Source of the DNA: Bradyrhizobium sp. AZCC 1719
GTDB taxonomy: Bacteria; Pseudomonadota; Alphaproteobacteria; Rhizobiales; Xanthobacteraceae
NCBI RefSeq assembly: GCF_036924525.1
Contig: NZ_JAZHRU010000001.1
Coordinates: 186,001 to 250,000 of the forward strand
Direction of reading: 5' to 3'
DNA: 64,000 nucleotides
Under the pieces are notes generated by a model that was given only the letters and a program-made list of their open reading frames with translations, was not told the DNA's origin and made no database searches. Shown in pieces: positions 63,052 through 64,000 of this stretch; within the stretch, counting starts at the first letter, position 1, and each line of letters opens with the position of its first letter. The translations under genes and the position numbers were made by a program.

Positions 63052-64000
63052 GGATTCGTCCCTTCCGATTCTTTCCCTGTCCGCCGCTGCGGTCGCTAGC
63101 GCCGCGGCAGTGTTCCCCAAATTGCAGGCACGGCTGGCGCTGTCGCGCGCAAAACACCGCTCGCTGACCGGGCATTCCAAAATGTCCAAGATGGTCGCGC
63201 GGCTGGTGCCGCATTACGAATTCGACATCGACGATTTCTTCGCTTCCGACGGCGCGCCCAGCGATGTCGCCATGCAGCGGCAGGACGCCTTCTTCCGGCT
63301 CGCCTGCCTCTACGAGGAGCGCTACGCCAAGGGCCGGCAGATGACGGCCGAGGCTGCGGCGCACATCTCCGATCTGCAGTTTACGGAAACCTATCGCGTG
63401 CCGTTCCAGTACAGCCGGCTGGTGCGCGAAAATCTCGGCACCGGCGCCTTCATGCAGTCTTCCGCCGGCGTCACCGTTACCGATGTCGACGGCAACATCT
63501 TCTACGACCTGACCGGCTCCTACGGCGTCAACATTTTCGGCAACGATTTTTACAAGGAGTGCATCACGGAAGCCGAAAAGCGCGCCCGCGCGCTGGGCCC
63601 CGTGCTCGGCCCCTATCACCCCGTCATCACCGACAACGTCCGCCGGCTGTGTGAGATTTCCGGCCTCGACGAAGTCTCGTTCCACATGTCCGGCACCGAA
63701 GCCGTCATGCAGGCGGTGCGGCTGGCGCGCTATCACACCAAGCGCACGCATCTCGTTCGTTTCGCCGGCGCCTATCACGGCTGGTGGGGCGACGTGCAGC
63801 CCGGCGTCGGCAATCCGGTTTCGCCGCACGAGACGTATACGCTCGCCGATATGTCGGAGCGCACGCTGCATGTGCTGCGCACGCGCAGGGACATTGCCTG
63901 TGTGCTGGTCAATCCCTTGCAGGCGTTGCATCCGAACGCCAACGCGCCCGGCGATTCCGCCCTCGTCGACAGTTCGCGAAAAGGCGCGTTCGATCGCGCG
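63050..64000 (+). CDS. Class III aminotransferase (glutamate-1-semialdehyde aminomutase-like), 5' part
   Basis: The gene starts at 63050 and is open to the right edge, about 317 codons without a stop. The N-terminal region is helical; class III features are SSAGVTVTDVDGNIFYDLTGSYGVNIFGND (near residues 136-166), HMSGTEAVMQAVRLAR (SGTEA motif), and FAGAYHGWWGDVQPG (AYHGWW). The PLP lysine lies beyond the edge. It is annotated by analogy as GSA aminomutase, but the first 135 residues are not typical, so other PLP aminotransferases are possible. An alternative start at 63182 would avoid overlap with the PSD gene. Start codons of the two genes overlap in CATG. Confidence 0.8.
   Translation, partial: MDSSLPILSLSAAAVASAAAVFPKLQARLALSRAKHRSLTGHSKMSKMVARLVPHYEFDIDDFFASDGAPSDVAMQRQDAFFRLACLYEERYAKGRQMTAEAAAHISDLQFTETYRVPFQYSRLVRENLGTGAFMQSSAGVTVTDVDGNIFYDLTGSYGVNIFGNDFYKECITEAEKRARALGPVLGPYHPVITDNVRRLCEISGLDEVSFHMSGTEAVMQAVRLARYHTKRTHLVRFAGAYHGWWGDVQPGVGNPVSPHETYTLADMSERTLHVLRTRRDIACVLVNPLQALHPNANAPGDSALVDSSRKGAFDRA

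Overview
The window looks like a piece of the main chromosome of a high-GC alphaproteobacterium, most likely Bradyrhizobium or a close relative (Nitrobacteraceae). This is inferred from the gene order of the division and cell-wall (dcw) cluster, the FtsZ with a long linker, the alphaproteobacterial-type RNase P RNA, and the dense short palindromic intergenic repeats. No database search was possible; every family name rests on motifs read from the translated sequence. No tRNA, rRNA, CRISPR array or complete insertion sequence was seen.

Layout. Positions 1-3000 hold the end of an M24 aminopeptidase, a Bcr/CflA-type drug exporter and a secreted WG-repeat protein. From 3077 to 32240 almost everything is on the minus strand and forms an extended dcw cluster. 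In transcription order it is rsmH, ftsL, ftsI, murE, murF, mraY, murD, (insert), ftsW, murG, murC, murB, ddl, ftsQ, ftsA, ftsZ, lpxC, bamD, recN, ligA. These genes make lipid II, build the septal machinery, start lipid A synthesis, assemble outer membrane proteins and repair DNA. The insert between murD and ftsW carries a secreted DUF5107-like protein and what looks like a truncated AbiEi/AbiEii-type toxin-antitoxin pair. A GIY-YIG protein sits between ligA and recN. A divergent AmpD-type amidase (32888-33673) lies across from rsmH.

From 33.8 to 47.9 kb lies accessory and regulatory material: an ECF sigma factor with its DGPF partner, a PAS protein, rnpB, an AraC regulator between two related alpha/beta hydrolases, TauE-like and EamA-like permeases, and an ABC exporter with a possible leader peptide. 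A REP-associated tyrosine transposase beside matching REP palindromes follows, then an EmrAB-type efflux operon with a divergent TetR regulator and a perfect operator-like palindrome.

From 48.6 kb to the right end are a TonB-dependent siderophore receptor, YunG-like and KTSC-type small proteins, and a TetR/molybdenum hydroxylase operon. The operon has a fused 2Fe-2S and Mo subunit plus an FAD subunit with a probable [4Fe-4S] site. Then come an extensin-like lipoprotein, two divergent DUF2147 paralogues, a small stand-alone DnaB-like ATPase, a NUDIX gene that appears frameshifted, a phosphatidylserine-decarboxylase-like enzyme and the start of a class III aminotransferase that runs off the edge.

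At least eight families of dispersed palindromic repeats fill the intergenic spaces. Most of the window is ordinary core chromosome. The most interesting leads are the repeats and their possible transposase, the small ORFs, the leader/hairpin arrangement, the dcw insert, the fused hydroxylase and the small DnaB-like ATPase; none is shown to be a new system.
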